Assembly: GCA_001314865.1 (NCBI GenBank)
Contig: LJZR01000027.1
Coordinates: forward strand, 1-64,000
Length of the DNA: 64,000 nucleotides
Source of the DNA: Phormidesmis priestleyi Ana
Lineage (GTDB): Bacteria; Cyanobacteriota; Cyanobacteriia; Phormidesmidales; Phormidesmidaceae
Direction of reading: 5' to 3'
The first letter of the stretch is position 1. Every line of letters begins with the position of its first letter. The notes under the pieces were generated by a model. That model had not been told where the DNA came from, made no database searches, and worked only from the letters and a program-made list of their open reading frames with translations. Shown here piece after piece: positions 1 through 9,767 of the stretch. The translations under genes were made by a program, and so were the position numbers.

Positions 1-87
1 GCCGCTGTTGTCGCCGGACTGCTTCTGCGTCTAGCGTTAGGGTGGCTTGGATATGATAGTGGATGGCTGTGGGTATCGCTGTTTTAG
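1..87 (+). CDS. C-terminal fragment of a possible membrane protein (AAVVAGLLLRLALGWLGYDSGWLWVSLF*), truncated at window edge
   Basis: Open frame 1 from base 1 to TAG at 85-87; hydrophobic translation. Confidence 0.35.
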   Translation, partial: AAVVAGLLLRLALGWLGYDSGWLWVSLF

Positions 88-310
88 ACGGTCGGCCAGT
101 ATTGTCGTAATGCGGAGTTGGGTTTGAATGTGCTCGGTCGCTTGATCTAATCGTTTTTCTAGGGCTTTTAAGTCAGAAACTTGACGCTGACTCGATTCGA
201 CGACCAGCCATCGCTGACGGATATCGCTCTAGCTCATCAACGATACCGGCTATGATGCCCAGGTGGTCTAGGTTTTTGACTGCTATCGTATCCGTTATTT
301 CTGTGATCGC
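46..310 (-). pseudogene. IS1634-family (DUF4277-type) transposase remnant, internally deleted and frameshifted
   Basis: Minus-strand frame gives AVKNLDHLGIIAGIVDEL (typical N-terminal motif); a second frame gives QRWLVVESSQRQVSDLKALEKRLDQATEHIQTQLRITTILADR (typical C-terminal-half motif); no intact ORF. Confidence 0.6.
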
Positions 311-442
311 TTGACCCTATCTACGCTCCTCCAATATCCTCTGCCATTATTCTCAATGTGACAATTCAAAGGGCGGAATGTGGGATAAATGTTGTATGAA
401 ATACAACTGAGATACCTGAAAAATGCGTTCTCAGTATTTTTC

Positions 443-461
443 CTTAACCTGACCTTTACTT
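443..461 (+). promoter_or_regulatory. Candidate Pho box upstream of pstS
   Basis: CTTAACCT-GAC-CTTTACTT: two 8-mers 11 bp apart, close to the cyanobacterial YTTAAYYW direct-repeat consensus; located ~190 bp upstream of pstS. Confidence 0.5.
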
Positions 462-640
462 AACCGCGCTAGGTTTCGGTCAGAATACGGCTGTAGGCAC
501 TTGACTAAGCAGCTAGCCAATTCAACTTAATTCAGCTATTGCATTCAGCTACAGCGATTTAAGCCAACGGCGATGCTGCTCAGGTGCGCTTCAACTAAAC
601 GGTCAATCTTAAACTGGCCTTCTAACTGGATATTAAAGGA

Positions 641-1672
641 GTGATAGGTTCCATGCAATTCAAGACTCGCCCAGCCCGCCTGGCGTATTCTTTCTCTATT
701 TTAGCGCTGACAGTTAGCCTAGCTGCCTGCGGCGGTGGTACAACTACTGCTGATGTTGCAGACCCAGCCGCTGACGGCAGCGTTCCCGAAGGCTCCGGTG
801 TAAGTGGTGATGTTCAAATTGACGGATCGAGTACCGTTTTCCCAATTTCTGAGGCAGTCGCCGAAGAATTTCAGCTGGCTAACCCCGGTACTAACGTCAC
901 GGTTGGCGTCTCTGGAACTGGCGGGGGCTTTAAAAAGTTCTGTGCTGGCGAAACTGACGTTTCCAATGCATCTCGGCCAATCAAAGCGGAAGAGATGGCA
1001 GCTTGTGAAGCGGCGGGTATCGAGTTTTTTGAACTGCCCATTGCGTACGACGGCCTTACCGTGGTGACCAATGCTGAAAATGACTTTGCTCAGTGCTTGA
1101 CGATTGATCAGCTCAATGCTATTTGGTCTCCTGAGTCAGAAGGCTCCATTACTAACTGGAATCAGGTTGATCCCTCTTTCCCCGATCAGCCTTTGGATCT
1201 GTATGGTCCCGGTACTGACTCGGGTACTTTTGACTACTTTACTGAGGCTATCAACGGTGAAGAAGGGGCTAGCCGTGGCGACTATACTGCCAGTGAAGAT
1301 GACAATGTCATTGTAACGGGTGTAACGGGTTCGTCGGGATCGATGGGTTACTTTGGCTATGCTTACTACGAAGAGAGCTCAGATGTGCTCAAATCGGTTG
1401 CGATTGAAAACGAAGCTGGCGAATGTGTAGAGCCTTCTGTTGAAACTATTGCAGATGGTTCGTACAACCCGCTGTCTCGTCCTATATTCTTTTACGTCAG
1501 TAAAGAATCTTACGAGACAAAGCCTCAGGTTAAGGCATTTGCTGACTTCCACCTCGATCCGGCCAATGGCGGTTTGATCGGTGAAGTTGGCTATGTCCCT
1601 CTACCTGAAGATATTGCTCTTGCTGGTAAATCGCGGCTTGATAAAGGAGAGACTGGCAAATCTCCTATCTAG
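641..1672 (+). CDS. pstS: Phosphate ABC transporter substrate-binding protein PstS
   Basis: Lipoprotein signal (LAACGG), DGSSTVFPISEAVAEEF motif, followed by pstC/A/B. Confidence 0.97.
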   Translation: MIGSMQFKTRPARLAYSFSILALTVSLAACGGGTTTADVADPAADGSVPEGSGVSGDVQIDGSSTVFPISEAVAEEFQLANPGTNVTVGVSGTGGGFKKFCAGETDVSNASRPIKAEEMAACEAAGIEFFELPIAYDGLTVVTNAENDFAQCLTIDQLNAIWSPESEGSITNWNQVDPSFPDQPLDLYGPGTDSGTFDYFTEAINGEEGASRGDYTASEDDNVIVTGVTGSSGSMGYFGYAYYEESSDVLKSVAIENEAGECVEPSVETIADGSYNPLSRPIFFYVSKESYETKPQVKAFADFHLDPANGGLIGEVGYVPLPEDIALAGKSRLDKGETGKSPI

Positions 1673-1679
1673 TGCAAAG

Positions 1680-1701
1680 GGGGCTGGCGAGTGTCAGCCC
1701 C
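1680..1701 (+). terminator. Intercistronic hairpin between pstS and pstC
   Basis: GGGGCTG-gcgagtgt-CAGCCCC, 7-bp perfect stem just after the pstS stop. Confidence 0.5.
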
Positions 1702-1887
1702 TAATTGTCACCTAATTAATTGTCAATAATGACCGTTAATGATTGGTCTTCTAGGCTTTTCTGTTTTTTGCTCGCGGTTTTTTACGAATCCCAACTTCAA
1801 ACGCTTGTACCTGCGGCGATCGCTCACCCCGAGGCTAATCCCCAAGGTGCCTTGCCAGTCAACATTTTTTATCTGAGACCTTCTGTT

Positions 1888-2823
1888 ATGACAGCTGATG
1901 CTCCTTTGAATGTAGCGGTGGGTGAATGGAAGCCAAATCGCGATCGCGCCAAGCTCATTCAGACAATCGTTAAGTTTATCTTTGGTTCTTTTGCCGCGAT
2001 TTCTGTCGTGACCACACTGGGGATCATTGGGACGCTTATTTTTGAGGCGATCGCCTTCCTCCAAGAAGTCCCCCTTTCCCAGTTTTTAACCGACACTCGC
2101 TGGACGCCGTTATTTTCCAGTAAGCAGTTCGGCATTATGGTGCTCGTGAGCGCCACCCTCATGATTTCGTTTATCTCTATTTTGGTCGCGCTGCCATTAG
2201 GGCTGTTATCTGCTGTTTGCTTGAGTGAATACGCGAGTCCTAAAGTTCGCCGTGTGCTTAAGCCTATTCTCGAAATCTTGGCAGGTGTGCCTACAGTGGT
2301 ATATGGCTACTTTGCTTTACTCACCGTGACCCCCTTCTTACAGCGGTTTCTGCCTAATTTACAAGGTTTTAACTCGCTCAGCGCTGGCTTGGTATTAGGC
2401 ATTATGATTACGCCCATGGTGGCTTCCCTTAGTGAGGATGCCATCTATTCAGTGCCTCGTGCCCTTAAAGACGGTGCCTATGCTCTCGGTGCAACTAAGC
2501 GTGAAGCCACCACGTCAGTAATCTTGCCAGCCGCCCTTTCTGGAATTGTCGCCTCGCTTATTTTGGCGGTTTCGCGCGCGATTGGTGAAACCATGATTGT
2601 GACGCTTGCTGCGGGTTCCAACCCAACCTTAGGGTTCAACCCCTTTGTTCCTGTTATGACCATGACAGCCTACATCGTACAGATTACAAAGGGCGATGCC
2701 CCTCACGGCACGCTTGAGTACAAAACTATCTACGCGGTGGGAATTACCCTGTTTTTGATTACCCTTGCACTGAATATTTTCAGTTTCTGGTTTGTTCGCC
2801 GCTTCCGCGAAAAGTACGACTAA
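1888..2823 (+). CDS. pstC: Phosphate ABC transporter permease PstC (start likely ATG 1888 rather than the track start at 1720)
   Basis: Homology by motif (LEILAGVPTVVYGYFAL, EDAIYSVPRALKDGAYALGATKRE); operon context. Confidence 0.93.
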   Translation: MTADAPLNVAVGEWKPNRDRAKLIQTIVKFIFGSFAAISVVTTLGIIGTLIFEAIAFLQEVPLSQFLTDTRWTPLFSSKQFGIMVLVSATLMISFISILVALPLGLLSAVCLSEYASPKVRRVLKPILEILAGVPTVVYGYFALLTVTPFLQRFLPNLQGFNSLSAGLVLGIMITPMVASLSEDAIYSVPRALKDGAYALGATKREATTSVILPAALSGIVASLILAVSRAIGETMIVTLAAGSNPTLGFNPFVPVMTMTAYIVQITKGDAPHGTLEYKTIYAVGITLFLITLALNIFSFWFVRRFREKYD

Positions 2824-2889
2824 GCCGTTTGAATCAATTATTTGAATCAATTAATGTACGTAGCAAAGACTCAGGAATAAGGTTTCGTC

Positions 2890-3822
2890 ATGGATTCACA
2901 GATTTCTTCTAGACCCTCTCCGGAAGATGGTCAAAAGGTTTTTAAAAGTAGCGAATTTAAGCCAAATATATCTGGCCGTTACCGCTTAGATCGCGCGTTT
3001 GCGATCGCAGCTTGGGCTGCAACCGGAATTTCGGTCGCGATTTTGGCTTGGTTGCTGTTGACCATATTGGTAGATGGTCTTGGCACGCTCAATTGGAATT
3101 TCATTACCAGTTTGCCTTCTCGAAGGGCTGAAAGAGCAGGTGTCATTGCTGCCTTAGTCGGGACAATTTGGTTAATGATCGTTGTGGCAGCGTTCTCTTT
3201 CCCGGTGGGGGTCGGTGCAGGCATTTATTTAGAGGAGTTCGCTGAAGACAACTGGTTTACCCGGATGGTTGAAGTGAACATCGGTAACCTGGCAGGGGTT
3301 CCGTCTATTATTTATGGTCTACTCGGTCTGGCCATTTTTGTACGGGTGCTAGAGCCCATCACGGGTGGCCGCAGTGTTTTATCGGGGGCGCTCACGCTTT
3401 CTCTCCTGATTTTGCCGGTTATTATTGTGGCCACTCGGGAGGCGCTGCGGGCAGTTCCGGGCAGCATGCGGCTGGCGGGTTTTGCCCTGGGTGCAAACCG
3501 TTGGCAGGTCGTGTGGAGCCATGTTTTACCTGCTGCGATGCCGGGCATTCTCACGGGCGTGATTTTAGCGCTTTCGCGGGCGATTGGTGAAACGGCGCCA
3601 TTGCTTGCAGTTGGCGCAGCGGTGTTTATTTCCTTTTTGCCCACTGGTTTGAACAGTCAGTTCACGGCGCTGCCGATTCAAATTTATAACTGGGTGGGTC
3701 GCCCGCAGGAAGAGTTTCACCACATTGCCGCGTCTGGCATCATTGTGCTGATGACGGTTTTGCTGATGATGAATGCGATCGCCATTTACTTGCGCAACCA
3801 TTTTCAGCAGGCTAAGGAATAA
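2890..3822 (+). CDS. pstA: Phosphate ABC transporter permease PstA
   Basis: NIGNLAGVPSIIYGLLGL, EALRAVPGSMRLAGFALGANRWQ motifs; operon context. Confidence 0.95.
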   Translation: MDSQISSRPSPEDGQKVFKSSEFKPNISGRYRLDRAFAIAAWAATGISVAILAWLLLTILVDGLGTLNWNFITSLPSRRAERAGVIAALVGTIWLMIVVAAFSFPVGVGAGIYLEEFAEDNWFTRMVEVNIGNLAGVPSIIYGLLGLAIFVRVLEPITGGRSVLSGALTLSLLILPVIIVATREALRAVPGSMRLAGFALGANRWQVVWSHVLPAAMPGILTGVILALSRAIGETAPLLAVGAAVFISFLPTGLNSQFTALPIQIYNWVGRPQEEFHHIAASGIIVLMTVLLMMNAIAIYLRNHFQQAKE

Positions 3823-3964
3823 ACCTCTGACGACAGCACTTTGCTGAGCCCCTCACGTTATATATTTGCAAACCTTTTCACGACGACTAATCGCTACAGA
3901 CTCGCTACAGCTCGCTACAGACCTTGCAGACACCTCTGCTGTTCTCCCGAACTTACTATCTATC

Positions 3965-4783
3965 ATGGCAAATCCTCTTTTTTCTTCTACAGTTACGGAT
4001 GTTTCGTTAGAAGCGACGCTTCAAGCCGAAAAAGTTTCGGTTTACTACGGCAATAACCTTGCGGTTAAAGACGTTTACCTCGATATCCCCAAGAATCAGG
4101 TGGTGGCCTTTATTGGCCCTTCTGGTTGCGGTAAAAGCACAATCCTGCGATGCTTTAACCGCATGAATGATCTGATTCCTTCTGCTAGGGTAGAAGGCCG
4201 AATCACCTTTGATGGTGAAGATATTCATGGCAAAAAGGTAGATCCTGTAGAGCTGCGTCGCCGTGTCGGTATGGTGTTTCAAAAGCCAAACCCTTTTCCT
4301 AAGTCTATTTACGACAACATTGCCTTTGGCGCTAAAATCAATGGCTACCAAGGCAATATGGATAACTTGGTTGAAAAATCGCTCCGGGGCGCTGCCTTGT
4401 GGGATGAGGTTAAAGACAAGCTTAAGGAAAGTGGGCTAGGGCTCTCGGGTGGGCAACAGCAGCGTTTATGTATTGCGCGGGCGATCGCAATTGAACCCGA
4501 AGTTATTTTGATGGACGAACCCTGCTCCGCGCTCGACCCAATCTCTACCATTAAAGTAGAAGACTTGATGAATGAGCTGAAGAAGCAATACACCATCGTG
4601 ATTGTGACTCACAACATGCAGCAGGCTTCTCGCGTGTCTGATCGCACTGCCTTTTTTAATGCGATCGCCACCGAAAAAGGCGGCAAAATGGGCTACTTGG
4701 TAGAGTACGACAAAACCGAAAATATCTTTGGCAATCCCAAAGAAGAATACACCCGCGACTATGTCTCTGGGCGATTTGGTTAA
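3965..4783 (+). CDS. pstB: Phosphate ABC transporter ATP-binding protein PstB (start likely ATG 3965)
   Basis: Walker [10 protein letters not shown], signature [14 protein letters not shown], Walker B VILMDEP. Confidence 0.96.
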   Translation: MANPLFSSTVTDVSLEATLQAEKVSVYYGNNLAVKDVYLDIPKNQVVAFIGPSGCGKSTILRCFNRMNDLIPSARVEGRITFDGEDIHGKKVDPVELRRRVGMVFQKPNPFPKSIYDNIAFGAKINGYQGNMDNLVEKSLRGAALWDEVKDKLKESGLGLSGGQQQRLCIARAIAIEPEVILMDEPCSALDPISTIKVEDLMNELKKQYTIVIVTHNMQQASRVSDRTAFFNAIATEKGGKMGYLVEYDKTENIFGNPKEEYTRDYVSGRFG

Positions 4784-4813
4784 ATCCTTACCTGAGTCAC
4801 GTTTCTAAACTTT

Positions 4814-4844
4814 AGTCAGGGCGTAGCCTCCTTGCGCCCTGACT
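4814..4844. terminator. Hairpin between convergent pstB and DUF445 gene
   Basis: AGTCAGGGCG-tagcctccttg-CGCCCTGACT, perfect 10-bp stem. Confidence 0.6.
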
Positions 4845-4858
4845 ACTCCTTTCCCTTT

Positions 4859-6091
4859 CTATCGCTGTAACAGCAGTAGCCCAGCCTGCATTCCCCCAAT
4901 CACAAAGCCTAAAATTCCGCCCAAATTTACAATCGCCTGTAGCTCGTTTCTCACAATGGTGTTAATGGCCCGCTCCAACTCCTGCGGCGATGTGGCATTC
5001 ACCCGCTCGATAATCACCTGATCGATGTTGAGAATCGGAATGGCCTGCATCACAATCACTTCCAAATCTCGCTCTAAATACCGCTCTAAAATTAGCGCTA
5101 GCTCTTGACTCACCATGTCCAAAGACTCGGTCATCACCGCAGATGACTGCAATCGGCTGAGCAGCTGCATGGCCAGCTTCTCCCAGTCAATTGAAACACT
5201 CAGCGTTTGCAGCAGCTCGCTGCCATTGTTTTTAAGATAGGTTTTGATGGTTTGCCGTAGCGTTCGCCGCAGCTGTCTGACCGTAGAGACTGGAAGCTCT
5301 TGCAGCGAAAACCGCTGAAGCCATGTTTGCAAACGCACCTTAACGCCCAGTCCGGCCGTTAGTTCCGCGATCCGAGCGTTGCTTTTCTCAGGATCTTCTG
5401 TGCAGATAGTGCGCAAGCGAGTGAGCGTGTTACGAACGCCAAATATGTTTGCAACAACCCAGTACGTGCCGCTGGTTTTAGATCGCAGCGTTTCGTCAAT
5501 CACTTGGATGTTGTAATCGCTCAAAAAATCGACCAGCAACAGGCGTACTCTATTCGGCGGTAGCAGGCCGTTGACCATCCAGTCGGACACTTGAGATGCC
5601 TGCTCAGCGTTGAGCTGAAAGTCAAGCAGCACTTGGTCAAATATTTGGTTGAGCTGTGCTTCTAAAAAATCTTCTCGCCTAGACCACACTCGCAATAGTC
5701 TGGGCAGTGATTGACCCATTAAATCCTGCAAGACCTTGCCGAGAATTTTGGCTGTTTTGTTTTGGCTACTGCCCTGCATTTGCTCTAGGGCTAGGCTCAG
5801 CAGCCAGCTAATGGCCTTTTCGGTGCGTTCGGTTTGTAGTAGGCGACGAGCTAGCTTTTGCATTTCCTCAGGTGTGAGGAGCGATCGCATAATCACATCC
5901 GAAATTTTTTGCGCTAGCCGCTGCTGGTTGCTTGGAATCAACCCCGGTGTAAAGGGAATTTTGAGGCCTAAAAACATTTTCGGCCGATAGGGCCGAAACA
6001 GCATTTTTATCGCAATATCATTGGTGAAATAGCCAATGAAGCCCCCTAGTATTGGCGGCAAAAACACTATCCACAAATTGGCCCCATTCAT
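4859..6091 (-). CDS. DUF445 family membrane protein
   Basis: [45 protein letters not shown] motif typical of DUF445. Confidence 0.85.
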   Translation of the reverse strand: MNGANLWIVFLPPILGGFIGYFTNDIAIKMLFRPYRPKMFLGLKIPFTPGLIPSNQQRLAQKISDVIMRSLLTPEEMQKLARRLLQTERTEKAISWLLSLALEQMQGSSQNKTAKILGKVLQDLMGQSLPRLLRVWSRREDFLEAQLNQIFDQVLLDFQLNAEQASQVSDWMVNGLLPPNRVRLLLVDFLSDYNIQVIDETLRSKTSGTYWVVANIFGVRNTLTRLRTICTEDPEKSNARIAELTAGLGVKVRLQTWLQRFSLQELPVSTVRQLRRTLRQTIKTYLKNNGSELLQTLSVSIDWEKLAMQLLSRLQSSAVMTESLDMVSQELALILERYLERDLEVIVMQAIPILNIDQVIIERVNATSPQELERAINTIVRNELQAIVNLGGILGFVIGGMQAGLLLLQR

Positions 6092-6120
6092 ATCGTCTCT
6101 TTGATTGAGTCGCTCTCGTT

Positions 6121-6198
6121 AGGCAGCTAGTTTAGGCAGCTGGTTTAGGCAGTTAGTTCAAGCAGTTAGTTCAAGCAGCTAGTTCAAGCAGCTATTTC
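6121..6198. repeat. 6 x 13-bp tandem repeat (aggcagctagttt-like), overlapping the menG stop codon
   Basis: Six consecutive 13-mers by eye: aggcagctagttt/aggcagctggttt/aggcagttagttc/aagcagttagttc/aagcagctagttc/aagcagctatttc. Confidence 0.95.
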
Positions 6199-6947
6199 GT
6201 TGCCACCAAAACGCCCATCATTCCCCCTGCAATAGGGTAGTGGATGGCGCTGGTAAACCCGGCAGCTTTTGCCAAGCTCATCTGCTCGTGCCCTAGCGGA
6301 AAGCGATCTACGCTGGGACTAATGTAAGCATACTCTTCACTGAGTCCAAATTTTTCCGCCGTAGGGACGACTACGGCGTTTAGGTACCACTGTTGAAACT
6401 GACTCATCAGCGGGTGGGTAGGCTTATGAAAATCGAGAATGGCTACTTTTGCGTCTGGTTTTATCACTCTGTGCAGTTCGCGCAAGCCTTGTGGAATATC
6501 GGTTAGGTTGCGCAGTCCGTAGGCCATTGTGGCTGCATCAAAGCTGTTGTCCTCAAAAGGCAGATTCAGGGCATCGGCTTCTGTCCACCTTAAGCGCGCT
6601 TGCAGATGCGGATGACTCAATTGGGTTTTTTGCGCTGCGATCGCTAGCTGCTCTACCGCAAAATCCGCCCCGACTACCTGCCCGGTTTCCCCTACCTGTC
6701 GAGCCAGTAACAAAGCCAAGTCTCCACTGCCGCAGCACACATCCACACACTTCATGCCTGTTGCCGCACCGCTCCACAGCACTGCCATCTGCTTCCATAC
6801 CTGATGCAGGCCAAAGCTCATATCCCGATTTATCTGGTCGTACTGCGGCGCAATCCGATCAAACAGCTGACGAATTCGATTCGCCTCGGGTTGAGTGGAT
6901 GAAGTCAGTGAACTATCGTTCATGTGCTTATAATCACTTCCCATCAC
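6192..6947 (-). CDS. menG: UbiE/MenG-family methyltransferase (probable demethylphylloquinone methyltransferase)
   Basis: FDRIAPQYDQINRDMSFGLHQVWK, CCGSGDLALLLA, MAYGLRNLTD motifs. Confidence 0.9.
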   Translation of the reverse strand: MMGSDYKHMNDSSLTSSTQPEANRIRQLFDRIAPQYDQINRDMSFGLHQVWKQMAVLWSGAATGMKCVDVCCGSGDLALLLARQVGETGQVVGADFAVEQLAIAAQKTQLSHPHLQARLRWTEADALNLPFEDNSFDAATMAYGLRNLTDIPQGLRELHRVIKPDAKVAILDFHKPTHPLMSQFQQWYLNAVVVPTAEKFGLSEEYAYISPSVDRFPLGHEQMSLAKAAGFTSAIHYPIAGGMMGVLVATK

Positions 6948-7061
6948 TTCTCATTGCTTCTCATCGGCACAGTCGCATCTATACAAAAACCTCAAGCTCA
7001 AAAATTCAAGCTCAAAAAGGCTCAGGTGAGTTCTCAAGCAGCTTTTACATCATGACACAAC

Positions 7062-7160
7062 TGCTAGAACTCAAACCGCTAGAACTCGAACCGCTAGAAC
7101 TCAAACTGCTAGAACTCAAACCGCTAGAACTCGAACCGCTAGAACTCGAACCGCTAGAAA
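7062..7160. repeat. 6.5 x 15-bp tandem repeat (cgctagaactc[a/g]aac)
   Basis: Consecutive 15-mers 7062, 7077, 7092, 7107, 7122, 7137 plus partial at 7152. Confidence 0.95.
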
Positions 7161-7166
7161 CTTAAG

Positions 7167-8069
7167 CTATGCCACTGATGTTTTTAGGCAAAGTGCTAAT
7201 TGAGGTGCAATTAAGCTCAGCAGCTGAGTGACATCGCCGACGGTTGCATACGCTGTGTTCCACTGAAGGGACAGCGCTGCTAACGGTTGATCTTGATACG
7301 TGACCGGGACAACAGCATGGCATTGAGTGCCACCTGCGTATAGCGCTTCGCTGACTTTGGCTTCGTCTGACTGGATATTGACTGCCGCCTGGGCGGTTTG
7401 AGTCGCGATCGCTGCCTTTACCATTTCACTCGCCGCTGTCATCGGCTCATCAACCTCGCCATAGCAACCCGCCCCTTTCTGGTTAGTCAGGACAAGCGCG
7501 CAGGCATCGGCCTTTAAAATTTGGCCAAAGCTACTGGCTAAAAAGTTCAACAGCTCGTCAGTCGTCATTGACCGTGCTGCCAACTGCCCAACCGAGACCA
7601 TGAGTTTAGATTGTTTTTCAGCAAGATGCAGCGCTTCATTTTGCTGCTTAATCAGGTCGTAAGTTTCTGATGCTCGCTCCACTACACTTTTTAGCTCGTC
7701 AGGGTCCCAGGGTTTTGTAATATACCGATACACCTGCCCTGCATTGATCGCATCTACTAAGTCTTCTACATCGGTGAAGCCAGTGAGAATAATTCGCACC
7801 GTATCTGGAAAATCAGGTACGGTTTTGCTTAAAAACTCTGTGCCTTTCATCTCTGGCATGCGCTGGTCAGAAATGATTACAGCGACTTCGCCTTCTTCAG
7901 CGAGAACCTGTAGCGCCGCTAGGCCGCTTTCTGCGCGTAAAACTTTGAACTCTCGGCGGAAAGTGCGGTACAGCAAGTCTAAGTTGTCGGGCTCATCGTC
8001 AACAACGAGCATTCTTGGCTTTTTGGAAGGAATATAGCTGGCCAGCGTCAATGGACTAAGGGTTGTCAT
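7167..8069 (-). CDS. Response regulator (REC domain) with C-terminal GAF-like region
   Basis: MLVVDDEPDNLDLLYRTFRREF...VAVIISDQRMPEMKGTEFL...ITKPWDP. Confidence 0.88.
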   Translation of the reverse strand: MTTLSPLTLASYIPSKKPRMLVVDDEPDNLDLLYRTFRREFKVLRAESGLAALQVLAEEGEVAVIISDQRMPEMKGTEFLSKTVPDFPDTVRIILTGFTDVEDLVDAINAGQVYRYITKPWDPDELKSVVERASETYDLIKQQNEALHLAEKQSKLMVSVGQLAARSMTTDELLNFLASSFGQILKADACALVLTNQKGAGCYGEVDEPMTAASEMVKAAIATQTAQAAVNIQSDEAKVSEALYAGGTQCHAVVPVTYQDQPLAALSLQWNTAYATVGDVTQLLSLIAPQLALCLKTSVA

Positions 8070-8168
8070 AGTAGGCGATCGCGCGTCTTTGGCTTCTTTG
8101 TTTCAGTAAGCCCAAGCACTCATCAAAAATAACCGTCCTAACCTTTACGCTCAATGATCCGCACAGGC

Positions 8169-8540
8169 TCAATCAGCGCTAATTTCTAACAGTTCTACTA
8201 CATTGCCATCAGGATCTTTCACAAACAGTGCGGCCCTGCCAGACGAACTCATTTGAAAGGGAACAGCGCGCGCGCTTAGGGCTTGTTTGACGGCATTGAG
8301 ATCATGAATTGCGAAGGTAATGTGCGGATGGCGGCCCCATTTGTCTTCTCGGGCCGGATTTTTCGCCCATTCGCTGACGATTAAATGCAGCTGAAAATCT
8401 CCGATTTGATACCAAGTACCTGGAAAAGTCAGGTTTCTCTCTCCTTTGGTAAGCCCCAAAATTTCGGTATAAAACTGCTCGGCTTTGTCCAAATCACTGA
8501 CCTGTAGGGCAACATGCAGGGGATATAAAATATCTGCCAT
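8169..8540 (-). CDS. VOC/glyoxalase family protein (start likely at MADILYPLHVALQVSDL, 8540)
   Basis: HVALQVSDLDKAEQFYTEILGL...HPHITFAIHDLNAVKQAL...VKDPDGNVVELLE. Confidence 0.88.
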   Translation of the reverse strand: MADILYPLHVALQVSDLDKAEQFYTEILGLTKGERNLTFPGTWYQIGDFQLHLIVSEWAKNPAREDKWGRHPHITFAIHDLNAVKQALSARAVPFQMSSSGRAALFVKDPDGNVVELLEISAD

Positions 8541-8580
8541 CAGCTTTTCGCTCTCTCTGTTTACTGTACGCTGTACGCTT

Positions 8581-8614
8581 ATTATTGACGGGTTGAGATT
8601 ATTGACGGGTTGAT
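8581..8614. repeat. 2 x 17-bp tandem duplication (attattgacgggttgag)
   Basis: Two adjacent near-identical 17-mers. Confidence 0.85.
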
Positions 8615-8630
8615 TCTTTAGAAACTCGCC

Positions 8631-8724
8631 CTCTAGTGTCATTTCTCTAGTGTCATTTCTCTAGTGTCATTTCTCTAGTGTCATTTCTCTAGTGTCATTT
8701 CTCTAGTGTCATTTCTCTAGTGTC
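8631..8724. repeat. 6.7 x perfect 14-bp tandem repeat ctctagtgtcattt
   Basis: Identical 14-mers from 8631 to 8714 plus a 10-bp partial. Confidence 0.98.
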
Positions 8725-8729
8725 TTCTA

Positions 8730-9767
8730 TTGATGATCTTACGCAGAATAATTTCAGTGCGCTGCGGTTTACTGCCTATGAAAATCTTCGATATTTCAAT
8801 AATGGGGCTTATCGTTTCATTAGGGGCGCTCATAATCGTTGCGGTTTTGGTTGAAGGGGTGCTGAGAGTTGGCTTTGGCTTCGGCAATCCGCCACTTTAT
8901 ATTGCAGATGAGCACATAGGGTATCTGTTGGCTCCTAACCAGCGTGTGCGGCGCTTTGGCAACCGGATTGTGATTAATGAGTACGCTATGCGGGCCGAGG
9001 CGATCGCCCCCGTTCCTAATCCCCATACCCTGCGCTTGTTACTGTTAGGCGACTCCTTAGCCAATGGCAACTGGTGGACTGACCAGCCCGATATTCTTTC
9101 CGCTCGCATTGCTCACTACCTTCAGCCATCTCTGCCATCTGGCTATCACCAGGTAGAAGCGCTCAATGTTTCGGCCAACTCTTGGGGCCCTCGTAACCAG
9201 CTCGCCTATCTAGATCGCTACGGTATGTTTGGGGCTTGCCTGGTGGTGTTGCTGCTTAACACGGATGATTTGTTTGGCACACAGCCAACATCGTTGCAGG
9301 TAGGACGCGATCGCAACTACCCCGATCGCAAGCCGCTCCTGGCTGTCGTAGAAGTCTGGAGCCGTTTTCAAAAGCAGCCGCCTATTTTAGGTCTCAGTCA
9401 AGTGCAAAATGAGGGGGGCGATCGCGTCGGCAAAAACCTATCTGCCATTGACGGCATCCATCAAAAAGTACGCGCAGCCAACGGACAGCTTATTGTGCTA
9501 CTCTCCCCACTCAAACGCGAGCTGTCCGGCCCTAAAGACTACGAACTCGTTGCCCGTCAGCGATTGCAAGACTGGGCTGATAAGGCTAACGTACGCTATT
9601 TAGATTTATTAACGACTTACCGCCAGCAGGCTAAGCCCGAGCAGCTTTATCGCGATCACATTCATTTGAGCCCAGCAGGTAATGAGCTAGTAGGCCAGGA
9701 AATTGCAAGCGCTGTTCAATCACTCATATCAACATCAACGCCAACAAACGCTATCCCCAAAAAATAA
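8730..9767 (+). CDS. SGNH/GDSL-type hydrolase-like protein
   Basis: LLLLGDSLANG block, N-terminal TM, C-terminal YRDHIHLSPAGNELVGQEIA. Confidence 0.75.
   Translation: MMILRRIISVRCGLLPMKIFDISIMGLIVSLGALIIVAVLVEGVLRVGFGFGNPPLYIADEHIGYLLAPNQRVRRFGNRIVINEYAMRAEAIAPVPNPHTLRLLLLGDSLANGNWWTDQPDILSARIAHYLQPSLPSGYHQVEALNVSANSWGPRNQLAYLDRYGMFGACLVVLLLNTDDLFGTQPTSLQVGRDRNYPDRKPLLAVVEVWSRFQKQPPILGLSQVQNEGGDRVGKNLSAIDGIHQKVRAANGQLIVLLSPLKRELSGPKDYELVARQRLQDWADKANVRYLDLLTTYRQQAKPEQLYRDHIHLSPAGNELVGQEIASAVQSLISTSTPTNAIPKK

Noticed and set aside
6449-7165. 238-aa plus-strand ORF opposite menG ending in LELKP repeats
   Set aside because: Antisense to a conserved methyltransferase; low-quality composition; only the terminal 37-aa repeat mini-ORF is mentioned as a weak finding.
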